From the NCBI RefSeq assembly GCF_949987515.2, contig NW_027192651.1, positions 1,860,001 to 1,924,000 of the forward strand: a stretch of 64,000 bases of DNA, in the 5' to 3' direction. Below, piece by piece: positions 11,053 through 23,688 of this stretch (the stretch's first letter is position 1; every line of letters starts with the position of its first letter). The DNA comes from Delphinus delphis (taxonomy: Eukaryota > Chordata > Mammalia > Artiodactyla > Delphinidae). A program made the position numbers and the translations under genes. The notes below the pieces were generated by a model, which was not told where the DNA came from, did not search any database, and saw nothing but the letters and a program-made list of their open reading frames with translations.

Positions 11053-12632
11053 GTACCCATTACACGGGTCTCAACTCTCCAGGTTTAAGGTATTCTTCCT
11101 TCAGCTAAAACATGCATGTGGAACCCAGAGTATGATCAACCATGTGAACGGGAGACGTGTTCAAATATGTCTCAGTTTTCCTCCCCTGGTACTCGGGTGC
11201 AACATTCCAGACGCTTTACTAACACTCTCCCGACTTGGAGAGTCAGTCCCTTTAACCTCCTGTTTGGCCCAGTTTGCAATTTCTGCGGAAGATGAACAGA
11301 AATAGCGAGAACCAATGAGAGGCTAGCTGGAGGTGTCTGGACAGGCAAATTTAACTCTCATTTCCCACCAGGAAGAGGAAATAACCAAAGGCTCAGCGTG
11401 CCGTGCCGGAACCAGATTAGGGCCTGAAGCCATCCTGCGGTGTTGCGGCCAGCTCAAAAGAAAGCGAGTTGAAGAAAGGAGCTCAGGGGCACTGTAATTC
11501 ACAAACCTGCAGAGTTATAAATGACAGCTATCGTCCAAAAATAGACTGAAGTAAGGCTGCCAAGAGGACTTGAAAGCGGGGCAGAATTGCAGGAAACCGA
11601 TTTCAGGAGGTAGACTGGAATTGCATTGAAAGCATAGGAAAAGAGGCAGAACGTCCACAATGATGCACTTGGCCAAAAAGGGCGTATGCGTTTTTTCCTG
11701 AATATATTCAGGAAAAAACGCATACGCCCTTTTTGGCCAACCAAGCAAGCTTGCAAAGGAAATCTGCACTACAATGAAGTCTCACTTCCCCCCGGTCAAA
11801 AGGGCCATCTGAAAAAAGTGTAAAATCCAGAAAGGCAGGACAGGCCATGGAGAACTGGGAGCCTTGTTATGCTGATGGGCGGGATGTAAATTGCCAACAA
11901 CCACTCGGGAGAAGTGTATGGTGTTTCCTGAAACATCTAAAAAACAAAGCAACAGAACCTAGGGCACTTCCACTTATGGTCCTATAGCTTAGGGAAATTA
12001 AAATCAAAAAGACACAGCCACCCCACAGTTTGGAACAGCTCTGTTTACAAGAACCTCGTTTACAGTACAAGTTCAACATCGCAGAAAGTGAAAAATGGAT
12101 AAAGAAGTTGTGGTATTTACTTACAAAGCAATATCACTCAGCAATGAAATCTGTGTCATCAGGTCCTTAGCAGCACAATGAGTGGATTCAGGTATGATGA
12201 TTCTAACTGAAGTAAGTCACACAGAAAAAGAAACATCATAAGATATCAGTAATACACGGAATGTAAACTTGGCTACACAGGAACTGAATTACAGAACAGA
12301 ACAGGGTCTCAAATTTAGAAAACCAACTTATGCTTGCTTAAGGGGAAAGGTGAGTTGGGGTGCTGCATAAAACCAGAGATTGAAATGAGCACAGATAAAG
12401 TTCCTTAAGCCAAATATGGAATAGACAAGAGCTACTCCTTGCTCAACGAAATGGACTCAACACCCCATATTAAACGCCTAAGAATGTACCTGACTAGTAA
12501 GTATCTTAAAACCTATGGATTGCTATGTCTCCGAAAGTGAATCAAGCATGTGTACAGGGGCATAAACGCAGCAGTGATAGGATTGGAGAGGTTCGGTGAG
12601 CAAATGAAGACCCTTTGAAGTCATATTGCATC
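11053..12632 (+). repeat. Satellite copy 8 (1,580 bp)
   Basis: Left type C, middle ac, right a private ggaacagctc. Palindrome 11669-11740 is perfect. gaacagaaatagc near 11294 and ggacaggcaaat near 11339 are shared only with copy 10. Confidence 0.95.
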
Positions 12633-14211
12633 GTACCCATTACAAGGGTTTCAACTACCCAGGTTTAAGGTATTCTTCCTTCAGCTAAAACATGCATGTG
12701 GAACCCAGAGTATGATCAACCATGTGAACGGGAGACGTGTTCAAATATGTCTCAGTTTTCCTCCCCTGGTACTCGGGTGCAACATTCCAGACGCTTTACT
12801 AACACTCTCCCGACTTGGAGAGTCAGTCCCTTTAACCTCCTGTTTGGCCCAGTTTGCAATTTCTGCGGAAGATGAACAGGAATAGCGAGAACCAATGAGA
12901 GGCTAGCTGGAGGTGTCTGGACGGGCAAATTTAACTCTCATTACCCACCAGGAAGAGGAAATAACCAAAGGCTCAGCGTGCCGTGCTGAAACCAGATTAG
13001 GGCCTTAAGGCATCCTGCGGTGTTGCGGCCAGCTCAAAAGAAAGCGAGTTGAAGAAAGGAGCTCAGGGGCACTGTAATGCACAAACCTGCAGAGTTATAA
13101 ATGACAGCTATCGTCCAAAAATATACTGAAGTAAGGCTGCCAAGAGGACTTGAAAGCAGGGCAGAATTGCAGGAAAGCGATTTCAGGAGGTAGACTGGAA
13201 TTGCATTGAAAGCATAGGAAAAGAGGCAGAGTGTCCACAATGATGCGCTTGGCCAAAAGGGCGTATGCGTTTTTTCCTGAATATATTCAGGAAAAAACGC
13301 ATACGCCCTTTTTGGCCAACCAAGCAAGCTTGCAAAGGAAATCTGCACTACAATGAAGTCTCACTTCCCCCTGGTCAAAAGGGCCATCTGAAAAAAGTGT
13401 AAAATCCAGAAAGGCAGGACAGGCCATGGAGAACTGGGAGCCTTGTTATGCTGATGGGCGGGATGTAAATTGCCAACAACCACTCGGGAGAAGTGTATGG
13501 TGTTTCCTGAAACATCTAAAAAACAAAGCAACAGAGCCTAGGGCACTTCCACTTATGGTCCTATAGCTTAGGGAAATTAAAATCAAAAAGACACAGCCAC
13601 CCCAAAGTTTGGGACGCCTCCGTTTACAAGAACCTCGTTTACCATACAAGTTCAATATCACAGAAAGTGAAAAATGGATAAAGAACTTGTGGTACTTACG
13701 TACAATGCAGTATCACTCAGCAATGAAATCTATGTCATCAGGCCCGTAGCAGCATAATGAGTGGATTCAGGTACGATGATTCTAACTGAAATAAGTCACA
13801 CAGTAAAAGAAACATCATAAGATATCACTAATACACGGAATGTAAACTTGACTACACAGGAACTGCATTCCAAAACAGAACAGGGTCTCAAATTTAGAAA
13901 ACCAACTTATGCTTGCTTAAGGGTAAAGGTGAGTTGGGGTGCTGCATAAAACCAGAGATTGAAATGAGCACAGATAAAGTTCCTTAAGCCAAATATGGAA
14001 TAGACAAGAGCTACTCCTTGCTCAACGAAATGGACTCAACACCCCATATTAAACGCCTAAGAATGTACCTGACTAGTAAGTATCTTAAAACCTATGGATT
14101 GCTATGTCTCCAAAAGAGAATCAAGCATGTGTACAGGGGCATAAACGCAGCAGTGATAGGATAGGAGAGGTTCGGTGAGCAAATGAAGACCCTTTGAAGT
14201 CATATTGCATG
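12633..14211 (+). repeat. Satellite copy 9 (1,579 bp)
   Basis: Near-sister of copy 7, 3,160 bp away: same tcgtacc boundary, type C markers and divergent LINE-1 segment. Palindrome 13249-13319 lacks one A in its left arm, making it 71 bp with a one-base bulge. The flank reads gtgtccacaatgatgcgc, seen nowhere else. Confidence 0.95.
13643..13880 (+). mobile_element. LINE-1-like divergent segment in copy 9
   Basis: The same variant block as in copy 7, shifted by about 3,159 bp, including cagtaaaagaaacatc near 13800. It came with the dimer duplication that links copies 7-8 to 9-10. Confidence 0.75.
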
Positions 14212-15790
14212 GTACCCATTACACGGGTCTCAACTCTCCAGGTTTAAGGTATTCTTCCTTCAGCTAAAACATGCATGTGGAACCCAGAGTATGATCAACC
14301 ATGTGAACGGGAGACGTGTTCAAATATGTCTCAGTTTTCCTCCCCTGGTACTCGGGTGCAACATTCCAGACGCTTTACTAACACTCTCCCGACTTGGAGA
14401 GTCAGTCCCTTTAACCTCCTGTTTGGCCCAGTTTGCAATTTCTGCGGAAGATGAACAGAAATAGCGAGAACCAATGAGAGGCTAGCTGGAGGTGTCTGGA
14501 CAGGCAAATTTAACTCTCATTTCCCACCAGGAAGAGGAAATAACCAAAGGCTCAGCATGCCGTGCCGGAACCAGATTAGGGCCTGAAGCCATCCTGCGGT
14601 GTTGCGGCCAGCTCAAAAGAAAGCGAGTTGAAGAAAGGAGCTCAGGGGCACTGTAATTCACAAACCTGCAGAGTTATAAATGACAGCTATCGTCCAAAAA
14701 TAGACTGAAGTAAGGCTGCCAAGAGGACTTGAAAGCGGGGCAGAGTTGCAGGAAACCGATTTCAGGAGGTAGACTGGAATTGCATTGAAAGCATAGGAAA
14801 AGTGGCAGAACGTCCACAATGATGCACTTGGCCAAAAAGGGCGTATGCGTTTTTTCCTGAATATATTCCGGAAAAAACGCATACGCCCTTTTTGGCCAAC
14901 CAAGCAAGCTTGCAAAGGAAATCTGCACTACAATGAAGTCTCACTTCCCCCCGGTCAAAAGGGCCATCTGAAAAAAGTGTAAAATCCAGAAAGGCAGGAC
15001 AGGCCATGGACAACTGGGAGCCTTGTTATGCTGATGGGCGGGATGTAAATTGCCAACAGACACTTGGGAGAAGTGTATGGTGTTTCCTGAAACATCTAAA
15101 AAACAAAGCAACAGAGCCTAGGGCACTGCCACTTATGGTCCTATATCTTAGGGAAATTAAAATCAAAAAGACACAGCCACCCCAAACTTTCGAACGGCTC
15201 TGTTTACAAGAACCTCGTTTACAGTACAAGTTCAACATCGCAGAAAGTGAAAAATGGATAAAGAAGTTGTGGTATTTACTTACAAAGCAATATCACTCAG
15301 CAATGAAATCTGTGTCATCCGGCCCGTAGCAGCACAATGAGTGGATTCAGGTATGATGATTCTAACTGAAATAAGTCACACAGAAAAGAAACATCATAAG
15401 ATATCAGTAATACACGGAATGTAAACTTGGCTACACAGGAACTGAATTACAGAACAGAACAGGGTCTCAAATTTAGAAAACCAACTTATGCTTGCTTAAG
15501 GGTAAAGGTGAGTTGGGGTGCTGCATAAAACCAGAGATTGAAATGAGCACAGATAAAGTTCCTTAAGCCAAATATGGAATAGACAAGAGCTACTCCTTGC
15601 TCAACGAAATGGACTCAACACCGCATATTAAACGCCTAAGAATGTACCTGACTAGTAAGTATCTTAAAACCTATGGATTGCTATGTCTCCGAAAGAGAAT
15701 CAAGCATGTGTACAGGGGAATAAACGCAGCAGTGATAGGATTGGAGAGGTTCGGTGAGCAAATGAAGACCCTTTGAAGTCATATTGCATG
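14212..15790 (+). repeat. Satellite copy 10 (1,579 bp)
   Basis: The left half is a near-sister of copy 8; the right half switches to middle ga with private caaactttcgaacgg near 15184. Palindrome 14828-14899 has one mismatch near the centre (tattccgg). A TAG shared by most copies is lost here, opening the longest LINE-1 relic frame in the array. Confidence 0.95.
15006..15329 (+). pseudogene. LINE-1 ORF2 C-terminal relic, longest open copy (107 codons)
   Basis: In most copies this frame is cut by a TAG about 45 codons after the ATG. Copy 10 has tatatct instead, so the frame stays open for 107 codons. Residues 20-33 (TLGRSVWCFLKHLK) and 82-95 (EKWIKKLWYLLTKQ) correspond to conserved blocks near the end of mammalian LINE-1 ORF2 protein, in the right order and spacing. 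The first 18 residues lie in a shifted frame relative to LINE-1, because one extra base is present near 15060. No reverse transcriptase or endonuclease domain is present, so this is a fossil and not a gene. Confidence 0.8.
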
Positions 15791-17370
15791 GTACCCATTC
15801 CACGGGTCTCAACTGTCCAGGTTTAAGGTATTCTTCCTTCAGCTAAAACATGCATGTGGAACCCAGAGTATGATCAACCATGTGAACGGGAGACGTGTTC
15901 AAATATGTCTCAGTATTCCTCCCCTGGTACTCGGGTGCAACATTCCAGACGCTTTACTAACACTCTCCCGACTTGGAGAGTCAGTCCCTTTAACCTCCTG
16001 TTTGGCCCAGTTTGCAATTTCTGCGGAAGATGAACAGGAATAGCGAGAACCAATGAGAGGCTAGCTGGAGGTGTCTGGACGGGCAAATTTAACTCTCATT
16101 TCCCACCAGGAAGAGGAATTAACCAAAGGCTCAGCGTGCCGTGCCGGAACCAGATTAGGGCCTGAAGCCATCCTGCAGTGTTGCGGCCAGGTCACAAGAA
16201 AGCGAGTTGAAGAAAGGAGCCCAGGGGCACTGTAATTCACAAACCTGCAGAGTTATAAATGACAGCTATCGTCCAAAAATAGACTGAAGTAAGGCTGCCA
16301 AGAGGACTTGAAAGCGGGGCAGAATTGCAGGAAACCGATTTCAGGAGGTAGACTGGAATTGCATTGAAAGCATAGGAAAAGAGGCAGAACGTCCACAATG
16401 ATGCACTTGGCCAAAAAGGGCGTATGCGTTTTTTCCTGAATATATTCAGGAAAAAACGCATACGCCCTTTTTGGCCAACCAAGCAAGCTTGCAAAGGAAA
16501 TCTGCACTACAACGAAGTCTCACTTCCCCCCGGTTAAAAGGGCCATCTGAAAAAAGTGTAAAATCCAGAAAGACAAGACAGGCCATGGAGAACTGGGAGC
16601 CTTGTTATGCTGATGGGCGGGATGTAAATTGCCAACAACCACTCGGGAGAAGTATATGGTGTTTCCTGAAACATCTAAAAAACAAAGCAACAGAACCTAG
16701 GGCACTTCCTCTTATCGTCCTATAGCTTAGGGAAATTAAAATCAAAAAGACACAGCCACCCCAAAGTTTGGAACGGCTCTGTTTACAAGAACCTCGTTTA
16801 CAGTACAAGTTCAACATCGCAGAAAGTGAAAAATGGATAAAGAAGTTGTGGTATTTACTTACAAAGCAATATCACTCAGCAATGAAATCTATGTCATCAG
16901 GCCCTTAGCAGCACAATGAGTGGATTCAGGTATGATGATTCTAACTGAAATAAGTCACACAGAAAAAGAAACATCATAAGATATCACTAATACACGGAAT
17001 GTAAACTTGGCTACACAGGAACTGAATTCCAGTACAGAACAGGGTCTCAAATTTAGAAAACCAACTTATGCTTGCTTAAGGGTAAAGGTGAGTTGGGGTG
17101 CTGCATAAAACCAGAGATTGAAATGAGCACAGATAAAGTTCCTTAAGTCAAATATGAAATAGACAAGAGCTACTCCTTGCTCAACGAAATGGACTCAACA
17201 CCGCATATTAAACGCCTAAGAATGTACCTGACTAGTAAGTATCTTAAAACCTATGGATTGCTATGTCTCTGAAAGAGAATCAAGCATGTGTACAGGGGCA
17301 TAAACGCAGCAGTGATAGGATTGGAGAGGTTCGGTGAGCAAATGAAGACCCTTTGAAGTCATATTGCATG
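15791..17370 (+). repeat. Satellite copy 11 (1,580 bp)
   Basis: Left type C with private cagtattcctcc near 15911; middle ac, right ggaacggctc. From 16178 onward it is the start of the first of three nearly identical dimers. Palindrome 16407-16478 is perfect. aattccagtacag near 17025 marks the family of copies 11, 13 and 15. Confidence 0.95.
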
Positions 17371-18949
17371 GTACCCATTACACGGGTCTCAACTCTCCAG
17401 GTTTAAGGTATTATTCCTTCAGCTAAAACATGCATTTGGAACCCAAGTATGATCAACCATGTGAACGGGAGACGTGTTCAAATATGTCTCAGTTTTCCTC
17501 CCCTGGTACTCGGGTGCAACATTCCAGACGCTTTACTAACACTCTCCCCACTTGGAGAGTCAGCGCCTTTAACCTCCTGTTTGGCCCAGTTTGCAATTTC
17601 TGCGGAAGATGAACAGGAATAGCGAGAACCAATGAGAGACTAGCTGGAGGTGTCTGGACGGGCAAATTTAACTCTCATTTCCCACCAGGAAGAGGAATTA
17701 ACCAAAGGCTCAGTGTGCTGTGCCGGAACCAGATTAGGGCCTGAAGCCATCCTGCGGTGTTGCGGCCAGCTCAAAAGAAAGCGAGTTGAAGAAAGGAGCT
17801 CAGGGGCACTGTAATTCACAAACCTGCAGAGTTATAAATGACAGCTATCGTCCAAAAATTGACTGAAGTAAGGCTGCCAAGAGGACTTGAAAGCGGGGCA
17901 GAATTGCAGGAAACCGATTTCAGGAGGTAGACTGGAATTGCATTGAAAGCATAGGAAAAGAGGCAGAACGTCCACAATGATGCACTTGGCCAAAAAGGGC
18001 GTATGCGTTTTTTCCTGAATATATTCAGGAAAAAACGCATACGCCCTTTTTGGCCAACCAAGCAAGCTTGCAAAGGAAATCTGCACTACAATGAAGTCTC
18101 ACTTCCCCCCGGTCAAAAGGGCCATCTGAAAAAAGTATAAAATCCAGAAAGGCAGGACAGGCCATGGAGAACTGGGAGCCTTGTTATGCTGATGGGCGGG
18201 ATGTAAATTGCCAACAACCACTCGGGAGAAGTGTATGGTGTTTCCTGAAACATCTAAAAAACAAAGCAACAGAGCCTAGGGCACTGCCACTTATGGTCCT
18301 ATAGCTTAGGGAAATTAAAATCAAAAAGACACAGCCACCCCAAAATTTGGAACGGCTCTGTTTACAAGAACCTCGTTTACAGTACAAGTTCAACATCGCA
18401 GAAAGTGAAAAATGGATAAAGAAGTTGTGGTATTTACTTACAAAGCAATATCACTCAGCAATGAAATCTGTGTCATCAGGCCCTTAGCAGCACAATGAGT
18501 GGATTCAGGTATGATGATTCTAACTGAAGTAAGTCACACAGAAAAAGAAACATCATAAGATATCAGTAATACACGGAATGTAAACTTGGCTACACAGGAA
18601 CTGAATTACAGAACAGAACAGGGTCTCAAATTTAGAAAACCAACTTATGCTTGCTTAAGGGTAAAGGTGAGTTGGGGTGCTGCATAAAACCAGAGATTGA
18701 AATGAGCACAGATAAAGTTCCTTAAGCCAAATATGGAATAGACAAGAGCTACTCCTTGGTCAACGAAATGGACTCAACACCCCATATTAAACGCCTAAGA
18801 ATGTACCTGACTAGTAAGTATTTTAAAACCTATGGATTGCTATGTCTCCGAAAGAGAATCAAGCATGTGTACAGGGGCATAAACGCAGCAGTGATAGGAT
18901 TGGAGAGGTTCGGTGAGCAAATGAAGACCCTTTGAAGTCATATTGCATG
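17371..18949 (+). repeat. Satellite copy 12 (1,579 bp)
   Basis: Left type B with catttggaaccc, found only in copies 12, 14 and 16. Middle ac, right ggaacggctc preceded by ccccaaaatttgg. Also aaaaattgactg near 17855 and aaagtataaaatcc near 18132. Palindrome 17986-18057 is perfect. Confidence 0.95.
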
Positions 18950-20529
18950 GTACCCATTCCACGGGTTTCAACTACCCAGGTTTAAGGTATTCTTCCTTCA
19001 GCTAAAACATGCATGTGGAACCTAGAGTATGATCAACCATGTGATCGGGAGACGTGTTCAAATATGTCTCAGTTTTCCTACCCTGGTACTCGGGTGCAAC
19101 ATTCCAGACGCTTTACTAACACTCTCCCGACTTGGAGAGTCAGTCCCTTTAACCTCCTGTTTGGCCCAGTTTGCAATTTCTGCGGAAGATGAACAGGAAT
19201 AGCGAGAACCAATGAGAGGTTAGCTGGAGGTGTCTGGACGGGCAAATTTAACTCTCATTTCCCACCAGGAAGAGGAATTAACCAAAGGTTCAGCATGCCG
19301 TACCGGAACCAGATTAGGGCCTGAAGCCATCCTGCGGTGTTGCGGCCAGGTCACAAGAAAGCGAGTTGAAGAAAGGAGCCCAGGGGCACTGTAATTCACA
19401 AACCTGCAGAGTTATAAATGACAGCTATCGTCCAAAAATAGACTGAAGTAAGGCTGCCAAGAGGACTTGAAAGCGGGGCAGAATTGCAGGAAACCGATTT
19501 CAGGAGGTAGACTGGAATTGCATTGAAAGCATAGGAAAAGAGGCAGAACGTCCACAATGATGCACTTGGCCAAAAAGGGCGTATGCGTTTTTTCCTGAAT
19601 ATATTCAGGAAAAAACGCATACGCCCTTTTTGGCCAACCAAGCAAGCTTGCAAAGGAAATCTGCACTACAACGAAGTCTCACTTCCCCCCGGTTAAAAGG
19701 GCCATCTGAAAAAAGTGTAAAATCCAGAAAGACAAGACAGGCCATGGAGAACTGGGAGCCTTGTTATGCTGATGGGCGGGATGTAAATTGCCAACAACCA
19801 CTCGGGAGAAGTATATGGTGTTTCCTGAAACATCTAAAAAACAAAGCAACAGAACCTAGGGCACTTCCTCTTATCGTCCTATAGCTTAGGGAAATTAAAA
19901 TCAAAAAGACACAGCCACCCCAAAGTTTGGAACGGCTCTGTTTACAAGAACCTCGTTTACAGTACAAGTTCAACATCGCAGAAAGTGAAAAATGGATAAA
20001 GAAGTTGTGGTATTTACTTACAAAGCAATATCACTCAGCAATGAAATCTATGTCATCAGGCCCTTAGCAGCACAATGAGTGGATTCAGGTATGATGATTC
20101 TAACTGAAATAAGTCACACAGAAAAAGAAACATCATAAGATATCACTAATACACGGAATGTAAACTTGGCTACACAGGAACTGAATTCCAGTACAGAACA
20201 GGGTCTCAAATTTAGAAAACCAACTTATGCTTGCTTAAGGGTAAAGGTGAGTTGGGGTGCTGCATAAAACCAGAGATTGAAATGAGCACAGATAAAGTTC
20301 CTTAAGTCAAATATGAAATAGACAAGAGCTACTCCTTGCTCAACGAAATGGACTCAACACCGCATATTAAACGCCTAAGAATGTACCTGACTAGTAAGTA
20401 TCTTAAAACCTATGGATTGCTATGTCTCTGAAAGAGAATCAAGCATGTGTACAGGGGCATAAACGCAGCAGTGATAGGATTGGAGAGGTTCGGTGAGCAA
20501 ATGAAGACCCTTTGAAGTCATATTGCATG
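18950..20529 (+). repeat. Satellite copy 13 (1,580 bp)
   Basis: Left type A with ttttcctaccctgg near 19072 and ggttcagcatgcc near 19288, shared with copies 15 and 17. Middle ac, right ggaacggctc. Palindrome 19566-19637 is perfect. Confidence 0.95.
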
Positions 20530-22108
20530 GTACCCATTACACGGGTCTCAACTCTCCAGGTTTAAGGTATTATTCCTTCAGCTAAAACATGCATTTGGAA
20601 CCCAAGTATGATCAACCATGTGAACGGGAGACGTGTTCAAATATGTCTCAGTTTTCCTCCCCTGGTACTCGGGTGCAACATTCCAGACGCTTTACTAACA
20701 CTCTCCCCACTTGGAGAGTCAGCGCCTTTAACCTCCTGTTTGGCCCAGTTTGCAATTTCTGCGGAAGATGAACAGGAATAGCGAGAACCAATGAGAGACT
20801 AGCTGGAGGTGTCTGGACGGGCAAATTTAACTCTCATTTCCCACCAGGAAGAGGAATTAACCAAAGGCTCAGTGTGCTGTGCCGGAACCAGATTAGGGCC
20901 TGAAGCCATCCTGCGGTGTTGCGGCCAGCTCAAAAGAAAGCGAGTTGAAGAAAGGAGCTCAGGGGCACTGTAATTCACAAACCTGCAGAGTTATAAATGA
21001 CAGCTATCGTCCAAAAATTGACTGAAGTAAGGCTGCCAAGAGGACTTGAAAGCGGGGCAGAATTGCAGGAAACCGATTTCAGGAGGTAGACTGGAATTGC
21101 ATTGAAAGCATAGGAAAAGAGGCAGAACGTCCACAATGATGCACTTGGCCAAAAAGGGCGTATGCGTTTTTTCCTGAATATATTCAGGAAAAAACGCATA
21201 CGCCCTTTTTGGCCAACCAAGCAAGCTTGCAAAGGAAATCTGCACTACAATGAAGTCTCACTTCCCCCCGGTCAAAAGGGCCATCTGAAAAAAGTATAAA
21301 ATCCAGAAAGGCAGGACAGGCCATGGAGAACTGGGAGCCTTGTTATGCTGATGGGCGGGATGTAAATTGCCAACAACCACTCGGGAGAAGTGTATGGTGT
21401 TTCCTGAAACATCTAAAAAACAAAGCAACAGAGCCTAGGGCACTGCCACTTATGGTCCTATAGCTTAGGGAAATTAAAATCAAAAAGACACAGCCACCCC
21501 AAAATTTGGAACGGCTCTGTTTACAAGAACCTCGTTTACAGTACAAGTTCAACATCGCAGAAAGTGAAAAATGGATAAAGAAGTTGTGGTATTTACTTAC
21601 AAAGCAATATCACTCAGCAATGAAATCTGTGTCATCAGGCCCTTAGCAGCACAATGAGTGGATTCAGGTATGATGATTCTAACTGAAGTAAGTCACACAG
21701 AAAAAGAAACATCATAAGATATCAGTAATACACGGAATGTAAACTTGGCTACACAGGAACTGAATTACAGAACAGAACAGGGTCTCAAATTTAGAAAACC
21801 AACTTATGCTTGCTTAAGGGTAAAGGTGAGTTGGGGTGCTGCATAAAACCAGAGATTGAAATGAGCACAGATAAAGTTCCTTAAGCCAAATATGGAATAG
21901 ACAAGAGCTACTCCTTGGTCAACGAAATGGACTCAACACCCCATATTAAACGCCTAAGAATGTACCTGACTAGTAAGTATTTTAAAACCTATGGATTGCT
22001 ATGTCTCCGAAAGAGAATCAAGCATGTGTACAGGGGCATAAACGCAGCAGTGATAGGATTGGAGAGGTTCGGTGAGCAAATGAAGACCCTTTGAAGTCAT
22101 ATTGCATG
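20530..22108 (+). repeat. Satellite copy 14 (1,579 bp)
   Basis: Matches copy 12 base for base as far as I compared. Palindrome 21145-21216 is perfect. Confidence 0.95.
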
Positions 22109-23688
22109 GTACCCATTCCACGGGTTTCAACTACCCAGGTTTAAGGTATTCTTCCTTCAGCTAAAACATGCATGTGGAACCTAGAGTATGATCAACCATG
22201 TGATCGGGAGACGTGTTCAAATATGTCTCAGTTTTCCTACCCTGGTACTCGGGTGCAACATTCCAGACGCTTTACTAACACTCTCCCGACTTGGAGAGTC
22301 AGTCCCTTTAACCTCCTGTTTGGCCCAGTTTGCAATTTCTGCGGAAGATGAACAGGAATAGCGAGAACCAATGAGAGGTTAGCTGGAGGTGTCTGGACGG
22401 GCAAATTTAACTCTCATTTCCCACCAGGAAGAGGAATTAACCAAAGGTTCAGCATGCCGTACCGGAACCAGATTAGGGCCTGAAGCCATCCTGCGGTGTT
22501 GCGGCCAGGTCACAAGAAAGCGAGTTGAAGAAAGGAGCCCAGGGGCACTGTAATTCACAAACCTGCAGAGTTATAAATGACAGCTATCGTCCAAAAATAG
22601 ACTGAAGTAAGGCTGCCAAGAGGACTTGAAAGCGGGGCAGAATTGCAGGAAACCGATTTCAGGAGGTAGACTGGAATTGCATTGAAAGCATAGGAAAAGA
22701 GGCAGAACGTCCACAATGATGCACTTGGCCAAAAAGGGCGTATGCGTTTTTTCCTGAATATATTCAGGAAAAAACGCATACGCCCTTTTTGGCCAACCAA
22801 GCAAGCTTGCAAAGGAAATCTGCACTACAACGAAGTCTCACTTCCCCCCGGTTAAAAGGGCCATCTGAAAAAAGTGTAAAATCCAGAAAGACAAGACAGG
22901 CCATGGAGAACTGGGAGCCTTGTTATGCTCATGGGCGGGATGTAAATTGCCAACAACCACTCGGGAGAAGTATATGGTGTTTCCTGAAACATCTAAAAAA
23001 CAAAGCAACAGAACCTAGGGCACTTCCTCTTATCGTCCTATAGCTTAGGGAAATTAAAATCAAAAAGACACAGCCACCCCAAAGTTTGGAACGGCTCTGT
23101 TTACAAGAACCTCGTTTACAGTACAAGTTCAACATCGCAGAAAGTGAAAAATGGATAAAGAAGTTGTGGTATTTACTTACAAAGCAATATCACTCAGCAA
23201 TGAAATCTATGTCATCAGGCCCTTAGCAGCACAATGAGTGGATTCAGGTATGATGATTCTAACTGAAATAAGTCACACAGAAAAAGAAACATCATAAGAT
23301 ATCACTAATACACGGAATGTAAACTTGGCTACACAGGAACTGAATTCCAGTACAGAACAGGGTCTCAAATTTAGAAAACCAACTTATGCTTGCTTAAGGG
23401 TAAAGGTGAGTTGGGGTGCTGCATAAAACCAGAGATTGAAATGAGCACAGATAAAGTTCCTTAAGTCAAATATGAAATAGACAAGAGCTACTCCTTGCTC
23501 AACGAAATGGACTCAACACCGCATATTAAACGCCTAAGAATGTACCTGACTAGTAAGTATCTTAAAACCTATGGATTGCTATGTCTCTGAAAGAGAATCA
23601 AGCATGTGTACAGGGGCATAAACGCAGCAGTGATAGGATTGGAGAGGTTCGGTGAGCAAATGAAGACCCTTTGAAGTCATATTGCATG
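22109..23688 (+). repeat. Satellite copy 15 (1,580 bp)
   Basis: Matches copy 13 except C for G at 22930 (gttatgctcatggg). Palindrome 22725-22796 is perfect. Confidence 0.95.

Larger units (their letters stand above)
9473..14700 (+). repeat. Higher-order block: older dimer duplication (copies 7-8 and 9-10)
   Basis: Copy 7 pairs with 9 and copy 8 with 10 at about 3,160 bp, through shared private changes (the tcgtacc boundary, the divergent LINE-1 segment, gaacagaaatagc). Many single differences separate the pairs, so this duplication is older than the triple dimer to its right. The right edge, in copy 10, is approximate. Confidence 0.8.
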
